Assembly: GCF_046630445.1 (NCBI RefSeq)
Contig: NC_092336.1
Span: 204,323,001 to 204,387,000, forward strand
Reading direction: 5' to 3'
Length of the DNA: 64,000 bases
Origin: Rutidosis leptorrhynchoides
Taxonomy: Eukaryota > Streptophyta > Magnoliopsida > Asterales > Asteraceae
Part shown: piece after piece, positions 19,587 to 32,682 of the stretch
Position numbering within the stretch: position 1 is the first letter of the stretch
Layout of the letters: the number at the start of each line of letters is the position of its first letter
Program-made: the position numbers and the translations under genes
The notes under the pieces: generated by a model
Databases searched by the model: none
Told to the model about the DNA's origin: nothing
What the model saw: the letters and a program-made list of their open reading frames with translations, nothing else

Positions 19587-22500
19587 TGAAATGTCCCGTT
19601 CTTATTGATTAAAAACGTTCCATATTAATTGATTTCGTTGCGAGGTTTTGACCTCTATATGAGACGTTTTTCAAAGACTGCATTCATTTTTAAAACAAAC
19701 CATAACCTTTATTTCATAAATAAAGGTTTAAAAAGCTTTACGTAGATTATCAAATAATGATAATCTAAAATATCCTGTTTACACACGACCATTACATAAT
19801 GGTTTACAATACAAATATGTTACATCGAAATCAGTTTCTTGAATGCAGTTTTTACACAATATCATACAAACATGGACTCCAAATCTTGTCCTTATTTTAG
19901 TATGCAACAGCGGAAGCTCTTAATATTCACCTGAGAATAAACATGCTTTAAACGTCAACAAAAATGTTGGTGAGTTATAGGTTTAACCTATATATATCAA
20001 ATCGTAACAATAGACCACAAGATTTCATATTTCAATACACATCCCATACATAGAGATAAAAATCATTCATATGGTGAACACCTGGTAACCGACAATAACA
20101 AGATGCATATATAAGAATATCCCCATCATTCCGGGACACCCTTCGGATATGATATAAATTTCGAAGTACTAAAGCATCCGGTACTTTGGATGGGGTTTGT
20201 TAGGCCCAATAGATCTATCTTTAGGATTCGCGTCAATTAGGGTGTCTGTTCCCTAATTCTTAGATTACCAGACTTAATAAAAAGGGGCATATTCGATTTC
20301 GATAATTCAACCATAGAATGTAGTTTCACGTACTTGTGTCTATTTTGTAAATCATTTATAAAACCTGCATGTATTCTCATCCCAAAAATATTAGATTTTA
20401 AAAGTGGGACTATAACTCACTTTCACAGATTTTTACTTCGTCGGGAAGTAAGACTTGGCCACTGTTGATTCACGAACCTATAACAATATATACATATATA
20501 TTAAAGTATGTTCAAAATATATTTACAACACTTTTAATATATTTTGATGTTTTAAGTTTATTAAGTCAGCTGTCCTCGTTAGTAACCTATAACTAGTTGT
20601 CCACAGTTAGATGTACAGAAATAAATCGATAAATATTATCTTGAATCAATCCACGACCCAGTGTATACGTATCTCAGTATTGATCACAACTCAAACTATA
20701 TATATTTTGGAATCAACCTCAACCCTGTATAGCTAACTCCAACATTCACATATAGAGTGTCTATGGTTGTTCCGAAATATATATAGATGTGTCGACATGA
20801 TAGGTCGAAACATTGTATACGTGTCTATGGTATCTCAAGATTACATAATATACAATACAAGTTGATTAAGTTATGGTTGGAATAGATTTGTTACCAATTT
20901 TCACGTAGCTAAAATGAGAAAAATTATCCAATCTTGTTTTACCCATAACTTCTTCATTTTAAATCCGTTTTGAGTGAATCAAATTGCTATGATTTCATAT
21001 TGAACTCTATTTTATGAATCTAAACAGAAAAAGTATAGGTTTATAGTCGGAAAAATAAGTTACAAGTCGTTTTTGTAAAGGTAGTCATTTCAGTCGAAAG
21101 AACGACGTCTAGATGACCATTTTAGAAAACATACTTCCACTTTGAGTTTAACCATAATTTTTGGATATAGTTTCATGTTCATAATAAAAATCATTTTCTC
21201 AGAATAACAACTTTTAAATCAAAGTTTATCATAGTTTTTAATTAACTAACCCAAAACAGCCCGCGGTGTTACTACGACGGCGTAAATCCGGTTTTACGGA
21301 GTTTTTCGTGTTTCCAGGTTTTAAATCATTAAGTTAGCATATCATATAGATATAGAACATGTGTTTAGTTGATTTTAAAAGTCAAGTTAGAAGGATTAAC
21401 TTTTGTTTGCGAACAAGTTTAGAATTAACTAAACTATGTTCTAGTGATTACAAGTTTAAACCTTCGAATAAGATAGCTTTATATGTATGAATCGAATGAT
21501 GTTATGAACATCATTACTACCTTAATTTCCTTGGATAAACCTACTGGAAAAGAGAAAATTGGATCTAGCTTCAATGGATCCTTGGATGGCTCGAAGTTCT
21601 TGAAGCAGAATCATGACACGAAAACAAGTTCAAGTAAGATCATCACTTGAAATAAGATTGTTATAGTTATAGAAATTGAACCAAAGTTTGAATATGATTA
21701 TTACCTTGTATTAGAATGATAACCTACTGTAAGAAACAAAGATTTCTTGAGGTTGGATGATCACCTTACAAGATTGGAAGTGAGCTAGCAAACTTGAAAG
21801 TATTCTTGATTTTATGAAACTAGAACTTTTGGAATTTATGAAGAACACTTAGAACTTGAAGATAGAACTTGAGAGAGATCAATTAGATGAAGAAAATTGA
21901 AGAATGAAAGTGTTTGTAGGTGTTTTTGGTCGTTGGTGTATGGATTAGATATAAAGGATATGTAATTTTGTTTTCATGTAAATAAGTCATGAATGATTAC
22001 TCATATTTTTGTAATTTTATGAGATATTTCATGCTAGTTGCCAAATGATGGTTCCCACATGTGTTAGGTGACTCACATGGGCTGCTAAGAGCTGATCATT
22101 GGAGTGTATATACCAATAGTACATACATCTAAAAGCTGTGTATTGTACGAGTACGAATACGGGTGCATACGAGTAGAATTGTTGATGAAACTGAACGAGG
22201 ATGTAATTGTAAGCATTTTTGTTAAGTAGAAGTATTTTGATAAGTGTATTGAAGTCTTTCAAAAGTGTATAAATACATATTAAAACACTACATGTATATA
22301 CATTTTAACTGAGTCGTTAAGTCATCGTTAGTCGTTACATGTAAGTGTTGTTTTGAAACCTTTAGGTTAACGATCTTGTTAAATGTTGTTAACCCAATGT
22401 TTATAATATCAAATGAGATTTTAAATTATTATATTATCATGATATTATCATGTATGAATATCTCTTAATATGATATATATACATTAAATGTCTTTACAAC

Positions 22501-22836
22501 GATAATCGTTACATATATGTCTCGTTTAAAAATCATTAAGTTAGTAGTCTTGTTTTTACATATGTAGTTCATTGTTAATATACTTAATGATATGTTTACT
22601 TATCATAATATCATGTTAACTATATATATATCCATTTATATGTCATCATATAGTTTTTACAAGTTTTAACGTTCGTGAATCACCGATCAACTTGGGTGGT
22701 CAATTGTCTATATGAAACATATTTCAATTAATCAAGTCTTAACAAGTTTGATTGCTTAACATGTTGGAAACATTTAATCATGTAAATATCAATCTCAATT
22801 AATATATATAAACATGGAAAAGTTCGGGTCACTACA
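19587..22836 (-). repeat. 3' LTR of F2
   Basis: 3,250 bp, read on the minus strand TGTAGTGACC...GACATTTCA. Third hairpin with AATAAA at 19704-19728. Confidence 0.96.
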
Positions 22837-22849
22837 GTACCTACCCGTT
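22837..22849 (-). promoter_or_regulatory. Polypurine tract of F2
   Basis: AACGGGTAGGTAC on the minus strand, adjacent to the 3' LTR. Confidence 0.85.
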
Positions 22850-22871
22850 AAATAAATTTCGTCCCGAAATT

Positions 22872-25800
22872 TTAAGCTGTTGAAGGTGTTGACGAATCTT
22901 CTGGAAATAGATGCGGGTATTTCTTCTTCATCTGATCTTCACGCTCCCAAGTGAACTCGGGTCCTCTACGAGCATTCCATCGAACCTTAACAATTGGTAT
23001 CTTGTTTTGCTTAAGTCTTTTAACCTCGCGATCCATTATTTCGACGGGTTCTTCGATGAATTGAAGTTTTTCGTTGATTTGGATTTCATCTAACGGAATA
23101 GTGAGATCTTCTTTAGCAAAACATTTCTTTAAATTCGAGACGTGGAAAGTGTTATGTACAGCCGCGAGTTGTTGAGGTAACTCTAGTCGGTAAGCTACTG
23201 GTCCGACACGATCAATAATCTTGAATGGTCCAATATACCTTGGATTTAATTTCCCTCGTTTACCAAATCGAACAACGCCTTTCCAAGGTGCAACTTTAAG
23301 CATGACCATCTCTCCAATTTCAAATTCTATATCTTTTCTTTTAATGTCAGCGTAGCTCTTTTGTCGACTTTGGGCGGTTTTCAACCGTTGTTGAATTTGG
23401 ATGATCTTCTCGGTAGTTTCTTGTATAATCTCCGGACCTGTAATCTGTCTATCCCCCACTTCACTCCAACAAATCGGAGACCTGCACTTTCTACCATAAA
23501 GTGCTTCAAACGGCGCCATCTCAATGCTTGAATGGTAGCTGTTGTTGTAGGAAAATTCTGCTAACGGTAGATGTCGATCCCAACTGTTTCCGAAATCAAT
23601 AACACATGCTCGTAGCATGTCTTCAAGCGTTTGTATCGTCCTTTCGCTCTGCCCATCAGTTTGTGGATGATAGGCAGTACTCATGTCTAGACGAGTTCCT
23701 AATGCTTGCTGTAATGTCTGCCAGAATCTTGAAATAAATCTGCCATCCCTATCAGAGATAATAGAGATTGGTATTCCATGTCTGGAGACGACTTCCTTCA
23801 AATACAGTCGTGCTAACTTCTCCATCTTGTCATCTTCTCTTATTGGTAGGAAGTGTGCTGATTTGGTGAGACGATCAACTATTACCCAAATAGTATCAAA
23901 ACCACTTGCAGTCCTTGGCAATTTAGTGATAAAATCCATGGTAATGTTTTCCCATTTCCATTCCGGGATTTCGGGTTGTTGAAGTAGACCTGATGGTTTC
24001 TGATGCTCAGCTTTGACCTTAGAACACGTCAAACATTCTCCTACGTATTTAGCAACATCGGCTTTCATACCCGGCCACCAAAAATGTTTCTTGAGATCCT
24101 TGTACATCTTCCCCGTTCCAGGATGTATTGAGTATCTGGTTTTATGAGCTTCTCTAAGTACCATTTCTCTCATATCTCCAAATTTTGGTACCCAAATCCT
24201 TTCAGCCCTATACCGGGTTCCGTCTTCCCGAATATTAAGATGCTTCTCCGATCCTTTGGGTATTTCATCCTTTAAATTTCCCTCTTTTAAAACTCCTTGT
24301 TGCGCCTCCTTTATTTGAGTAGTAATGTTATTATGAATCATTATATTCATAGATTTTACTCGAATGGGTTCTCTGTCCTTCCTGCTCAAGGCATCGGCTA
24401 CCACATTTGCCTTCCCCGGGTGGTAACGAATCTCAAAGTCGTAATCATTCAATAATTCAATCCACCTACGCTGCCTCATATTCAGTTGTTTCTGATTAAA
24501 TATGTGTTGAAGACTTTTGTGGTCGGTATATATAATACTTTTGACCCCATATAAGTAGTGCCTCCAAGTCTTTAATGCAAAAACAACCGCGCCTAATTCC
24601 AAATCATGCGTCGTATAATTTTGTTCGTGAATCTTCAATTGTCTAGACGCATAAGCAATCACCTTCGTTCGTTGCATTAATACACAACCGAGACCTTGCT
24701 TTGATGCATCACAATAAATCACAAAATCATCATTCCCTTCAGGCAATGACAATATAGGTGCCGTAGTTAGCTTTTTCTTCAATAACTGAAACGCTTTCTC
24801 TTGTTCATCATTCCATTCAAATTTCTTCCCTTTATGCGTTAATGCAGTCAAGGGTTTTGCTATTCTGGAAAAGTCTTGGATGAACCTTCTGTAGTAACCA
24901 GCTAGTCCTAAAAACTGGCGTATGTGTTTCGGAGTTTTTGGGGTTTCCCACTTTTCAACAGTTTCTATCTTTGCCGGATCCACCTTAATACCTTCTTTGT
25001 TCACTATGTGACCGAGGAATTGAACTTCTTCCAACCAAAATGCACACTTTGAAAACTTAGCGTACAATTCTTCCTTCCTCAATACTTCTAACACCTTTCT
25101 CAAATGTTCACCGTGTTCTTGGTCATTCTTTGAGTAAATAAGTATGTCATCAATGAAAACAATGACAAACTTGTCAAGGTATGGTCCACACACTCGGTTC
25201 ATAAGGTCCATGAACACAGCTGGTGCATTAGTTAAACCAAACGGCATGACCATAAACTCGTAATGACCGTAACGTGTTCTGAAAGCAGTCTTTGGAATAT
25301 CATCTTCTTTCACCCGCATTTGATGATACCCGGAACGTAAGTCAATCTTTGAATAAACAGACGAGCCTTGTAGTTGATCAAATAAGTCGTCGATTCTCGG
25401 TAGTGGGTAGCGGTTCTTGATGGTAAGTTTGTTCAACTCTCGGTAGTCGATACACAACCTGAATGTACCATCTTTCTTCTTGACAAACAAAACAGGAGCT
25501 CCCCACGGTGATGTGCTTGGTCGAATGAAACCACGCTCTAAAAGTTCTTGTAATTGGCTTTGCAGTTCTTTCATCTCGCTGGGTGCGAGTCTGTAAGGAG
25601 CACGAGCTATTGGTGCAGCTCCTGGTACAAGATCTATTTGAAATTCAACGGATCGATGTGGGGGTAATCCCGGTAATTCTTTCGGAAATACATCGGGAAA
25701 TTCTTTTGCAATGGGAACATCATTGATGCTCTTTTCTTCAGTTTGTACTTTCTCGATGTGTGCTAGAACAGCATAGCAACCTTTTCTTATTAGTTTTTGT

Positions 25801-27443
25801 GCCTTCAAATTACTAATAAGATGTAGCTTCGTGTTGCCCTTTTCTCCGTACACCATTAAGGGTTTTCCTTTTTCTCGTATAATGCGAATTGCATTTTTGT
25901 AACAAACGATCTCCGCTTTCACTTCTTTCAACCAGTCCATACCGATTATCACATCAAAACTCCCTAACTCTACTGGTATCAAATCAATCTTAAATGTTTC
26001 GCTAACCAGTTTAATTTCTCGATTCCGACATATATTATCTGCTGAAATTAATTTACCATTTGCTAATTCGAGTAAAAATTTACTATCCAAAGGCGTCAAT
26101 GGACAACTTAATTTAGCACAAAAATCTCTACTCATATAGCTTCTATCCGCACCCGAATCAAATAAAACGTAAGCAGATTTATTGTCAATAAGAAACGTAC
26201 CCGTAACAAGCTCCGGGTCTTCCTGTGCCTCTACCGCATTAATATTGAAAACTCTTCCACGGCCTTGTCCATTCGTGTTCTCCTGGTTCGGGCAATTTCT
26301 AATAATGTGGCCTGGTTTTCCACATTTATAACAAACTACATTGGCATAACTTGCTCCGACACTACTTGCTCCGCCATTACTCGTTCCGACACCATTTGTT
26401 CCTTTCGTTCTATTAACCCCTGGTCCGTAGACCTCACACTTCGCCGCGCTATGACCATTTCTCTTACACTTGTTGCAAAATTTGGTGCAGAACCCCGAGT
26501 GATTCTTTTCACACCTTTGGCATAGCTGCTTCTGATTGTTGTTGTTGTTGCGGTTATTATTGTTGTTGGGATGATTGTTGTAGTTGCTGTTGTTGTTGTT
26601 GTTGTTGTTGGGCCGTTTGTTGTAGTTGCGATTGATGTTGCGATTGTTGGGATAATTGTTGCGATTATTGTTGTAATTGCTGTTGTTGTTGTATTGGTGA
26701 TTCTTATCACCATTTTCCTCCCACTTTCTTTTGACTTGCTTCACATTGGCCTCTTCAGCAGTCTGTTCTTTAATTCTTTCTTCAATCTGGTTCACTAGTT
26801 TGTGAGCCATTCTACATGCCTGTTGTATGGAGGCGGGCTCGTGTGAACTTATATCTTCTTGGATTCTTTCCGGTAATCCTTTCACAAATGCGTCGATCTT
26901 CTCTTCCTCATCTTCGAATGCTCCCGGACACAATAGGCACAATTCTGTGAATCGTCTTTCGTACGTGGTAATATCAAATCCTTGGGTTCGTAACCCTCTA
27001 AGTTCTGTCTTGAGCTTATTGACCTCGGTTCTGGGACGGTACTTCTCGTTCATCAAGTGCTTGAATGCTGACCACGGTAGTGCGTACGCATCATCTTGTC
27101 CCACTTGCTCTAGATAGGTATTCCACCATGTTAACGCAGAACCTGTGAAGGTATGCGTAGCGTACTTCACTTTGTCCTCTTCAGTACACTTACTTATGGC
27201 AAACACCGATTCAACCTTCTCGGTCCACCGTTTCAATCCGATCGGTCCTTCGGTTCCATCAAATTCCAAAGGTTTGCAGGCAGTGAATTCTTTGTAGGTG
27301 CATCCTACACGATTTCCTGTACTGCTAGATCCAAGGTTATTGTTGGTATGTAGCGCAGCCTGTACTGCGGCTATGTTTGAAGCTAGAAAAGTACGGAATT
27401 CCTCTTCATTCATATTCACGGTGTGTCGAGTAGTCGGTGCCAT
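22872..27443 (-). CDS. F2 gag-pol polyprotein, intact, with chromodomain
   Basis: Uninterrupted 1,523-residue polyprotein. The start MAPTTRH was chosen over the ATG 36 bases upstream because of its AAAATGGC context. Approximate residues: gag core 20-245; Asn-rich linker 247-300; Cys-His knuckles 322-335 and 371-384; protease DSGAD 428; RT with FIDD at 763; RNase H CDASKQ about 910; integrase H-H-C-C finger about 1110-1150, catalytic Asp in MDFITK 1166, Asp in SDRD 1229, Glu in QSERT 1264 (35-residue spacing); GPF module about 1410; chromodomain 1461-1513. It makes and integrates element cDNA; the chromodomain is expected to bind methylated histone H3 and direct insertion to heterochromatin. 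Layout and chromodomain fit the Tekay-type chromovirus lineage. Gag and pol are fused in one frame, so a frameshift is not needed. Confidence 0.96.
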   Translation of the reverse strand: MAPTTRHTVNMNEEEFRTFLASNIAAVQAALHTNNNLGSSSTGNRVGCTYKEFTACKPLEFDGTEGPIGLKRWTEKVESVFAISKCTEEDKVKYATHTFTGSALTWWNTYLEQVGQDDAYALPWSAFKHLMNEKYRPRTEVNKLKTELRGLRTQGFDITTYERRFTELCLLCPGAFEDEEEKIDAFVKGLPERIQEDISSHEPASIQQACRMAHKLVNQIEERIKEQTAEEANVKQVKRKWEENGDKNHQYNNNSNYNNNRNNYPNNRNINRNYNKRPNNNNNNNSNYNNHPNNNNNRNNNNNQKQLCQRCEKNHSGFCTKFCNKCKRNGHSAAKCEVYGPGVNRTKGTNGVGTSNGGASSVGASYANVVCYKCGKPGHIIRNCPNQENTNGQGRGRVFNINAVEAQEDPELVTGTFLIDNKSAYVLFDSGADRSYMSRDFCAKLSCPLTPLDSKFLLELANGKLISADNICRNREIKLVSETFKIDLIPVELGSFDVIIGMDWLKEVKAEIVCYKNAIRIIREKGKPLMVYGEKGNTKLHLISNLKAQKLIRKGCYAVLAHIEKVQTEEKSINDVPIAKEFPDVFPKELPGLPPHRSVEFQIDLVPGAAPIARAPYRLAPSEMKELQSQLQELLERGFIRPSTSPWGAPVLFVKKKDGTFRLCIDYRELNKLTIKNRYPLPRIDDLFDQLQGSSVYSKIDLRSGYHQMRVKEDDIPKTAFRTRYGHYEFMVMPFGLTNAPAVFMDLMNRVCGPYLDKFVIVFIDDILIYSKNDQEHGEHLRKVLEVLRKEELYAKFSKCAFWLEEVQFLGHIVNKEGIKVDPAKIETVEKWETPKTPKHIRQFLGLAGYYRRFIQDFSRIAKPLTALTHKGKKFEWNDEQEKAFQLLKKKLTTAPILSLPEGNDDFVIYCDASKQGLGCVLMQRTKVIAYASRQLKIHEQNYTTHDLELGAVVFALKTWRHYLYGVKSIIYTDHKSLQHIFNQKQLNMRQRRWIELLNDYDFEIRYHPGKANVVADALSRKDREPIRVKSMNIMIHNNITTQIKEAQQGVLKEGNLKDEIPKGSEKHLNIREDGTRYRAERIWVPKFGDMREMVLREAHKTRYSIHPGTGKMYKDLKKHFWWPGMKADVAKYVGECLTCSKVKAEHQKPSGLLQQPEIPEWKWENITMDFITKLPRTASGFDTIWVIVDRLTKSAHFLPIREDDKMEKLARLYLKEVVSRHGIPISIISDRDGRFISRFWQTLQQALGTRLDMSTAYHPQTDGQSERTIQTLEDMLRACVIDFGNSWDRHLPLAEFSYNNSYHSSIEMAPFEALYGRKCRSPICWSEVGDRQITGPEIIQETTEKIIQIQQRLKTAQSRQKSYADIKRKDIEFEIGEMVMLKVAPWKGVVRFGKRGKLNPRYIGPFKIIDRVGPVAYRLELPQQLAAVHNTFHVSNLKKCFAKEDLTIPLDEIQINEKLQFIEEPVEIMDREVKRLKQNKIPIVKVRWNARRGPEFTWEREDQMKKKYPHLFPEDSSTPSTA

Positions 27444-27479
27444 TTCCTTCAAAATAGTTAAATGGAACAAGTTAATCAT

Positions 27480-27784
27480 ACAGAATATTAAGAGTAGTTA
27501 ATAGTATTTCGTAGCATAATATGAACTCATTTATAAAAGCTTTTTCTTCATATTAGCGTTTTATAAGTTTAAATTCGGGTAGTACCTACCCGTTAAGTTC
27601 ATACTTAGTAGCTAATATACAATTCAACTACTACAATTCTATATGAAAAACTGATTGTAATAATATTTCGCGTTCAAACTTTTATACAATATTTTACAAA
27701 CTTACAATACCGCTTATTTTACATAAAGCATAAAATATAGTACACAATAACTTGGATACAAGATAGTTGTGAAGACAATTCTAG
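27480..27784 (-). other. F2 spacer between F-box ORF and gag
   Basis: AT-rich, no ORF. Contains the internal polypurine-tract copy at 27581-27596. Confidence 0.5.
27581..27596 (-). promoter_or_regulatory. Internal polypurine-tract copy in F2
   Basis: TTAACGGGTAGGTACT on the minus strand, identical to F1 7681-7696 and to the true tract beside the 3' LTR. Confidence 0.7.
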
Positions 27785-28468
27785 CTAGTACACAAGTCGT
27801 TCAGCAAAGGCAATAAAGACACGTAATTCATACGTCCAGAAACAAGTCATGCATTCTGGTTTTACTAGGACTACTTCCCATCCTTGGTCTTGTGCAACAT
27901 AACCGTTATGGCCGTTGATAAGACAGCGTGTTGTAACGTCATCAAAGGGACGAGGGTTACGTAATGTCCAACAGTCCCGTAATAATCTAAAAACCTCATT
28001 TCTTACCCCAATTACCGACTCCGTCACTTGTGGAAACGTTTTGTTTAATAGTTGTAGCCCGATGTTCTTGTTCTCACTTTGGTGAGAAGCGAACATTACT
28101 AATCCGTAAGCATAACATGCTTCTTTATGTTGCATGTTAGCCGCTTTTTCTAAATCACGAAGTCCAATATTCGGATATATTGAGTCAAAATAATTTCTTA
28201 ACCCGTTGCGTAAAATAGCATTTGGGTTCCCCGCAATATATGCGTCAAAGTAAACACATCGTAACTTATGGGTTTCCCAATGTGATATCCCCCATCTTTC
28301 AAACGAAAGTGTCTTATAAACCAAGACATTCTTGGAACGTTCTTCGAATGTCTTACAAACTGATCTCGCCTTAAATAGTTGTGCCGAAGAATTCTGGCCG
28401 ACTCTAGACAAGATTTCATCAATCATGTCTCCGGGTAGGTCTCTTAAAATATTGGGTTGTCTATCCAT
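27785..28468 (-). CDS. F-box protein carried by F2
   Basis: 227 residues, same length and position as in F1, with F-box (LPGDMIDEILSRV, residues 11-23), Sel1-like centre and C-terminal C-x-x-C. Against F1 it differs at G17D, A48V, R53T, I66T, P192A and I200V. By eye I count about seven replacement and four silent base changes, too few to prove selection but compatible with mild constraint. It lies between the acidic ORF and gag in an otherwise intact element, so it is likely expressed from the same genomic RNA or a spliced form. It may serve the element by targeting a host factor to an SCF ligase; this is inference. Confidence 0.86.
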   Translation of the reverse strand: MDRQPNILRDLPGDMIDEILSRVGQNSSAQLFKARSVCKTFEERSKNVLVYKTLSFERWGISHWETHKLRCVYFDAYIAGNPNAILRNGLRNYFDSIYPNIGLRDLEKAANMQHKEACYAYGLVMFASHQSENKNIGLQLLNKTFPQVTESVIGVRNEVFRLLRDCWTLRNPRPFDDVTTRCLINGHNGYVAQDQGWEVVLVKPECMTCFWTYELRVFIAFAERLVY

Positions 28469-28604
28469 TTTGTGTTTTTAAACTGTAAAATAGACAAGAG
28501 TTAGTTTCATAAAAAAATACTTATTAATACAAGCAATTTTTACATATATCATAAAGCATAAGAACACTATATTACATATATTACACCACACGAATACAAC
28601 TATC

Positions 28605-29219
28605 TTATTCCGACTCGCTCGTTTCTTCTTCTTCGGTTTTGGTTCGTTTTGCCAAGTTTCTAGGGATATATGATGTTCCCCTAATACGAGCCGTCGTTGT
28701 CCACATTGGTTTAGAAAAACCTGGTGGTTTAGAGGTTCCCGGGTCATTGTTACAACTTAAGGACTTCGGGGGTTGACGATACATATAAAGTTCATAGGGG
28801 TTGGAATTAGATTTCTCTATTTTTATGCCCTTTCCCTTATTATTTTCTTTTGCCTTTTTAAATTCAGTTGGGGTAATTTCTATAACATCATCGGAATTCT
28901 CGTCGGAATCCGATTCATCGGAGAATTGGTAATCCTCCCAATATTTTGCTTCCTTGGCGGAAACACCATTGACCATAATTAACTTTGGTCGGTTGGTTGA
29001 GGATTTTCTTTTACTTAACCGTTTTATTATTTCCCCCACCGGTTCTATTTCTTCATCCGGTTCCGATTCTTCTTCCGGTTCCGATTCTTCTTCCGGTTCC
29101 GACTCTTCTTCCGGTTCCTCTTCGGGAACTTGTGAATCAGTCCACAAATCATTCCAATTTACATTTGACTCTTCATTATTATTAGGTGAGTCAATGGGAC
29201 TTGTTCTAGAGATAGACAT
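28605..29219 (-). CDS. Acidic 204-residue protein of F2
   Basis: Equivalent of F1 6055-6669, with the same EEESEP repeats at residues 33-60 and acidic C-terminus, and six replacements. No recognised domain. It is the first ORF on the genomic RNA. Both young copies keep it open, which argues it belongs to the family's functional set, though the short time since divergence weakens the argument. Confidence 0.75.
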   Translation of the reverse strand: MSISRTSPIDSPNNNEESNVNWNDLWTDSQVPEEEPEEESEPEEESEPEEESEPDEEIEPVGEIIKRLSKRKSSTNRPKLIMVNGVSAKEAKYWEDYQFSDESDSDENSDDVIEITPTEFKKAKENNKGKGIKIEKSNSNPYELYMYRQPPKSLSCNNDPGTSKPPGFSKPMWTTTARIRGTSYIPRNLAKRTKTEEEETSESE

Positions 29220-29414
29220 CTATCACATAATATCAAACACGTTAAGAGATTAATATATCTCATAATATTCATATGTTAAAAATATATAGTTTCCAACAAA
29301 AATGTTAAGCAATCATTTTTAAAGAAAACACGGTCGAAGTCCAGACTCACTAATGCATCCTAACAAACTCGATAAGACACACTAATGCAAATTTTCTGGT
29401 TCTCTAAGACCAAC

Positions 29415-29426
29415 GCTCGGATACCA
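29415..29426 (-). other. Primer-binding site of F2
   Basis: TGGTATCCGAGC on the minus strand, two bases from the 5' LTR; initiator Met-tRNA type with the family-specific mismatch. Confidence 0.88.
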
Positions 29427-29428
29427 AC

Positions 29429-32400
29429 TGAAATGTCCCGTTCTTATTGATTAAAAACGTTCCATATTAATTGATTTCGTTGCGAGGTTTTGACCTCTAT
29501 ATGAGACGTTTTTCAAAGACTGCATTCATTTTTAAAACAAACCATAACCTTTATTTCATAAATAAAGGTTTAAAAAGCTTTACGTAGATTATCAAATAAT
29601 GATAATCTAAAATATCCTGTTTACACACGACCATTACATAATGGTTTACAATACAAATATGTTACATCGAAATCAGTTTCTTGAATGCAGTTTTTACACA
29701 ATATCATACAAACATGGACTCCAAATCTTGTCCTTATTTTAGTATGCAACAGCGGAAGCTCTTAATATTCACCTGAGAATAAACATGCTTTAAACGTCAA
29801 CAAAAATGTTGGTGAGTTATAGGTTTAACCTATATATATCAAATCGTAACAATAGACCACAAGATTTCATATTTCAATACACATCCCATACATAGAGATA
29901 AAAATCATTCATATGGTGAACACCTGGTAACCGACAATAACAAGATGCATATATAAGAATATCCCCATCATTCCGGGACACCCTTCGGATATGATATAAA
30001 TTTCGAAGTACTAAAGCATCCGGTACTTTGGATGGGGTTTGTTAGGCCCAATAGATCTATCTTTAGGATTCGCGTCAATTAGGGTGTCTGTTCCCTAATT
30101 CTTAGATTACCAGACTTAATAAAAAGGGGCATATTCGATTTCGATAATTCAACCATAGAATGTAGTTTCACGTACTTGTGTCTATTTTGTAAATCATTTA
30201 TAAAACCTGCATGTATTCTCATCCCAAAAATATTAGATTTTAAAAGTGGGACTATAACTCACTTTCACAGATTTTTACTTCGTCGGGAAGTAAGACTTGG
30301 CCACTGTTGATTCACGAACCTATAACAATATATACATATATATTAAAGTATGTTCAAAATATATTTACAACACTTTTAATATATTTTGATGTTTTAAGTT
30401 TATTAAGTCAGCTGTCCTCGTTAGTAACCTATAACTAGTTGTCCACAGTTAGATGTACAGAAATAAATCGATAAATATTATCTTGAATCAATCCACGACC
30501 CAGTGTATACGTATCTCAGTATTGATCACAACTCAAACTATATATATTTTGGAATCAACCTCAACCCTGTATAGCTAACTCCAACATTCACATATAGAGT
30601 GTCTATGGTTGTTCCGAAATATATATAGATGTGTCGACATGATAGGTCGAAACATTGTATACGTGTCTATGGTATCTCAAGATTACATAATATACAATAC
30701 AAGTTGATTAAGTTATGGTTGGAATAGATTTGTTACCAATTTTCACGTAGCTAAAATGAGAAAAATTATCCAATCTTGTTTTACCCATAACTTCTTCATT
30801 TTAAATCCGTTTTGAGTGAATCAAATTGCTATGATTTCATATTGAACTCTATTTTATGAATCTAAACAGAAAAAGTATAGGTTTATAGTCGGAAAAATAA
30901 GTTACAAGTCGTTTTTGTAAAGGTAGTCATTTCAGTCGAAAGAACGACGTCTAGATGACCATTTTAGAAAACATATTTCCACTTTGAGTTTAACCATAAT
31001 TTTTGGATATAGTTTCATGTTCATAATAAAAATCATTTTCTCAGAATAACAACTTTTAAATCAAAGTTTATCATAGTTTTTAATTAACTAACCCAAAACA
31101 GCCCGCGGTGTTACTACGACGGCGTAAATCCGGTTTTACGGAGTTTTTCGTGTTTCCAGGTTTTAAATCATTAAGTTAGCATATCATATAGATATAGAAC
31201 ATGTGTTTAGTTGATTTTAAAAGTCAAGTTAGAAGGATTAACTTTTGTTTGCGAACAAGTTTAGAATTAACTAAACTATGTTCTAGTGATTACAAGTTTA
31301 AACCTTCGAATAAGATAGCTTTATATGTATGAATCGATTGATGTTATGAACATCATTACTACCTTAATTTCCTTGGATAAACCTACTGGAAAAGAGAAAA
31401 TTGGATCTAGCTTCAATGGATCCTTGGATGGCTCGAAGTTCTTGAAGCAGAATCATGACACGAAAACAAGTTCAAGTAAGATCATCACTTGAAATAAGAT
31501 TGTTATAGTTATAGAAATTGAACCAAAGTTTGAATATGATTATTACCTTGTATTAGAATGATAACCTACTGTAAGAAACAAAGATTTGTTGAGGTTGGAT
31601 GATCACCTTACAAGATTGGAAGTGAGCTAGCAAACTTGAAAGTATTCTTGATTTTATGAAACTAGAACTTTTGGAATTTATGAAGAACACTTAGAACTTG
31701 AAGATAGAACTTTAGAGAGATCAATTAGATGAAGAAAATTGAAGAATGAAAGTGTTTGTAGGTGTTTTTGGTCGTTGGTGTATGGATTAGATATAAAGGA
31801 TATGTAATTTTGTTTTCATGTAAATAAGTCATGAATGATTACTCATATTTTTGTAATTTTATGAGATATTTCATGCTAGTTGCCAAATGATGGTTCCCAC
31901 ATGTGTTAGGTGACTCACATGGGCTGCTAAGAGCTGATCATTGGAGTGTATATACCAATAGTACATACATCTAAAAGCTGTGTATTGTACGAGTACGAAT
32001 ACGGGTGCATACGAGTAGAATTGTTGATGAAACTGAACGAGGATGTAATTGTAAGCATTTTTGTTAAGTAGAAGTATTTTGATAAGTGTATTGAAGTCTT
32101 TCAAAAGTGTATAAATACATATTAAAACACTACATGTATATACATTTTAACTGAGTCGTTAAGTCATCGTTAGTCGTTACATGTAAGTGTTGTTTTGAAA
32201 CCTTTAGGTTAACGATCTTGTTAAATGTTGTTAACCCAATGTTTATAATATCAAATGAGATTTTAAATTATTATATTATCATGATATTATCATGTATGAA
32301 TATCTCTTAATATGATATATATACATTAAATGTCTTTACAACGATAATCGTTACATATATGTCTCGTTTAAAAATCATTAAGTTAGTAGTCTTGTTTTTA

Positions 32401-32682
32401 CATATGTAGTTCATTGTTAATATACTTAATGATATGTTTACTTATCATAATATCATGTTAACTATATATATATATATCCATTTATATGTCATCATATAGT
32501 TTTTACAAGTTTTAACGTTCGTGAATCACCGATCAACTTGGGTGGTCAATTGTCTATATGAAACATATTTCAATTAATCAAGTCTTAACAAGTTTGATTG
32601 CTTAACATGTTGGAAACATTTAATCATGTAAATATCAATCTCAATTAATATATATAAACATGGAAAATTTCGGGTCACTACA
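29429..32682 (-). repeat. 5' LTR of F2
   Basis: 3,254 bp, TG...CA on the minus strand. Hairpin cluster at 29546-29646 and conserved LTR block at 29772-29863. Confidence 0.96.

Larger units (their letters stand above)
19587..32682 (-). mobile_element. F2: intact, apparently autonomous F-box chromovirus
   Basis: 13,096 bp on the minus strand inside A's 3' LTR, with a perfect 5-bp target duplication GTAAC (19582-19586 and 32683-32687). All parts are present: 5' LTR 29429-32682, primer site, acidic ORF, F-box ORF, internal polypurine-like tract, uninterrupted gag-pol, polypurine tract, 3' LTR 19587-22836. I saw about five point differences plus a 4-bp AT-length change between LTRs. The pre-insertion site is preserved in the solo LTR near 37150 (GGACGTTACTCCCGATAGG), which confirms the boundaries. 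Confidence 0.97.
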
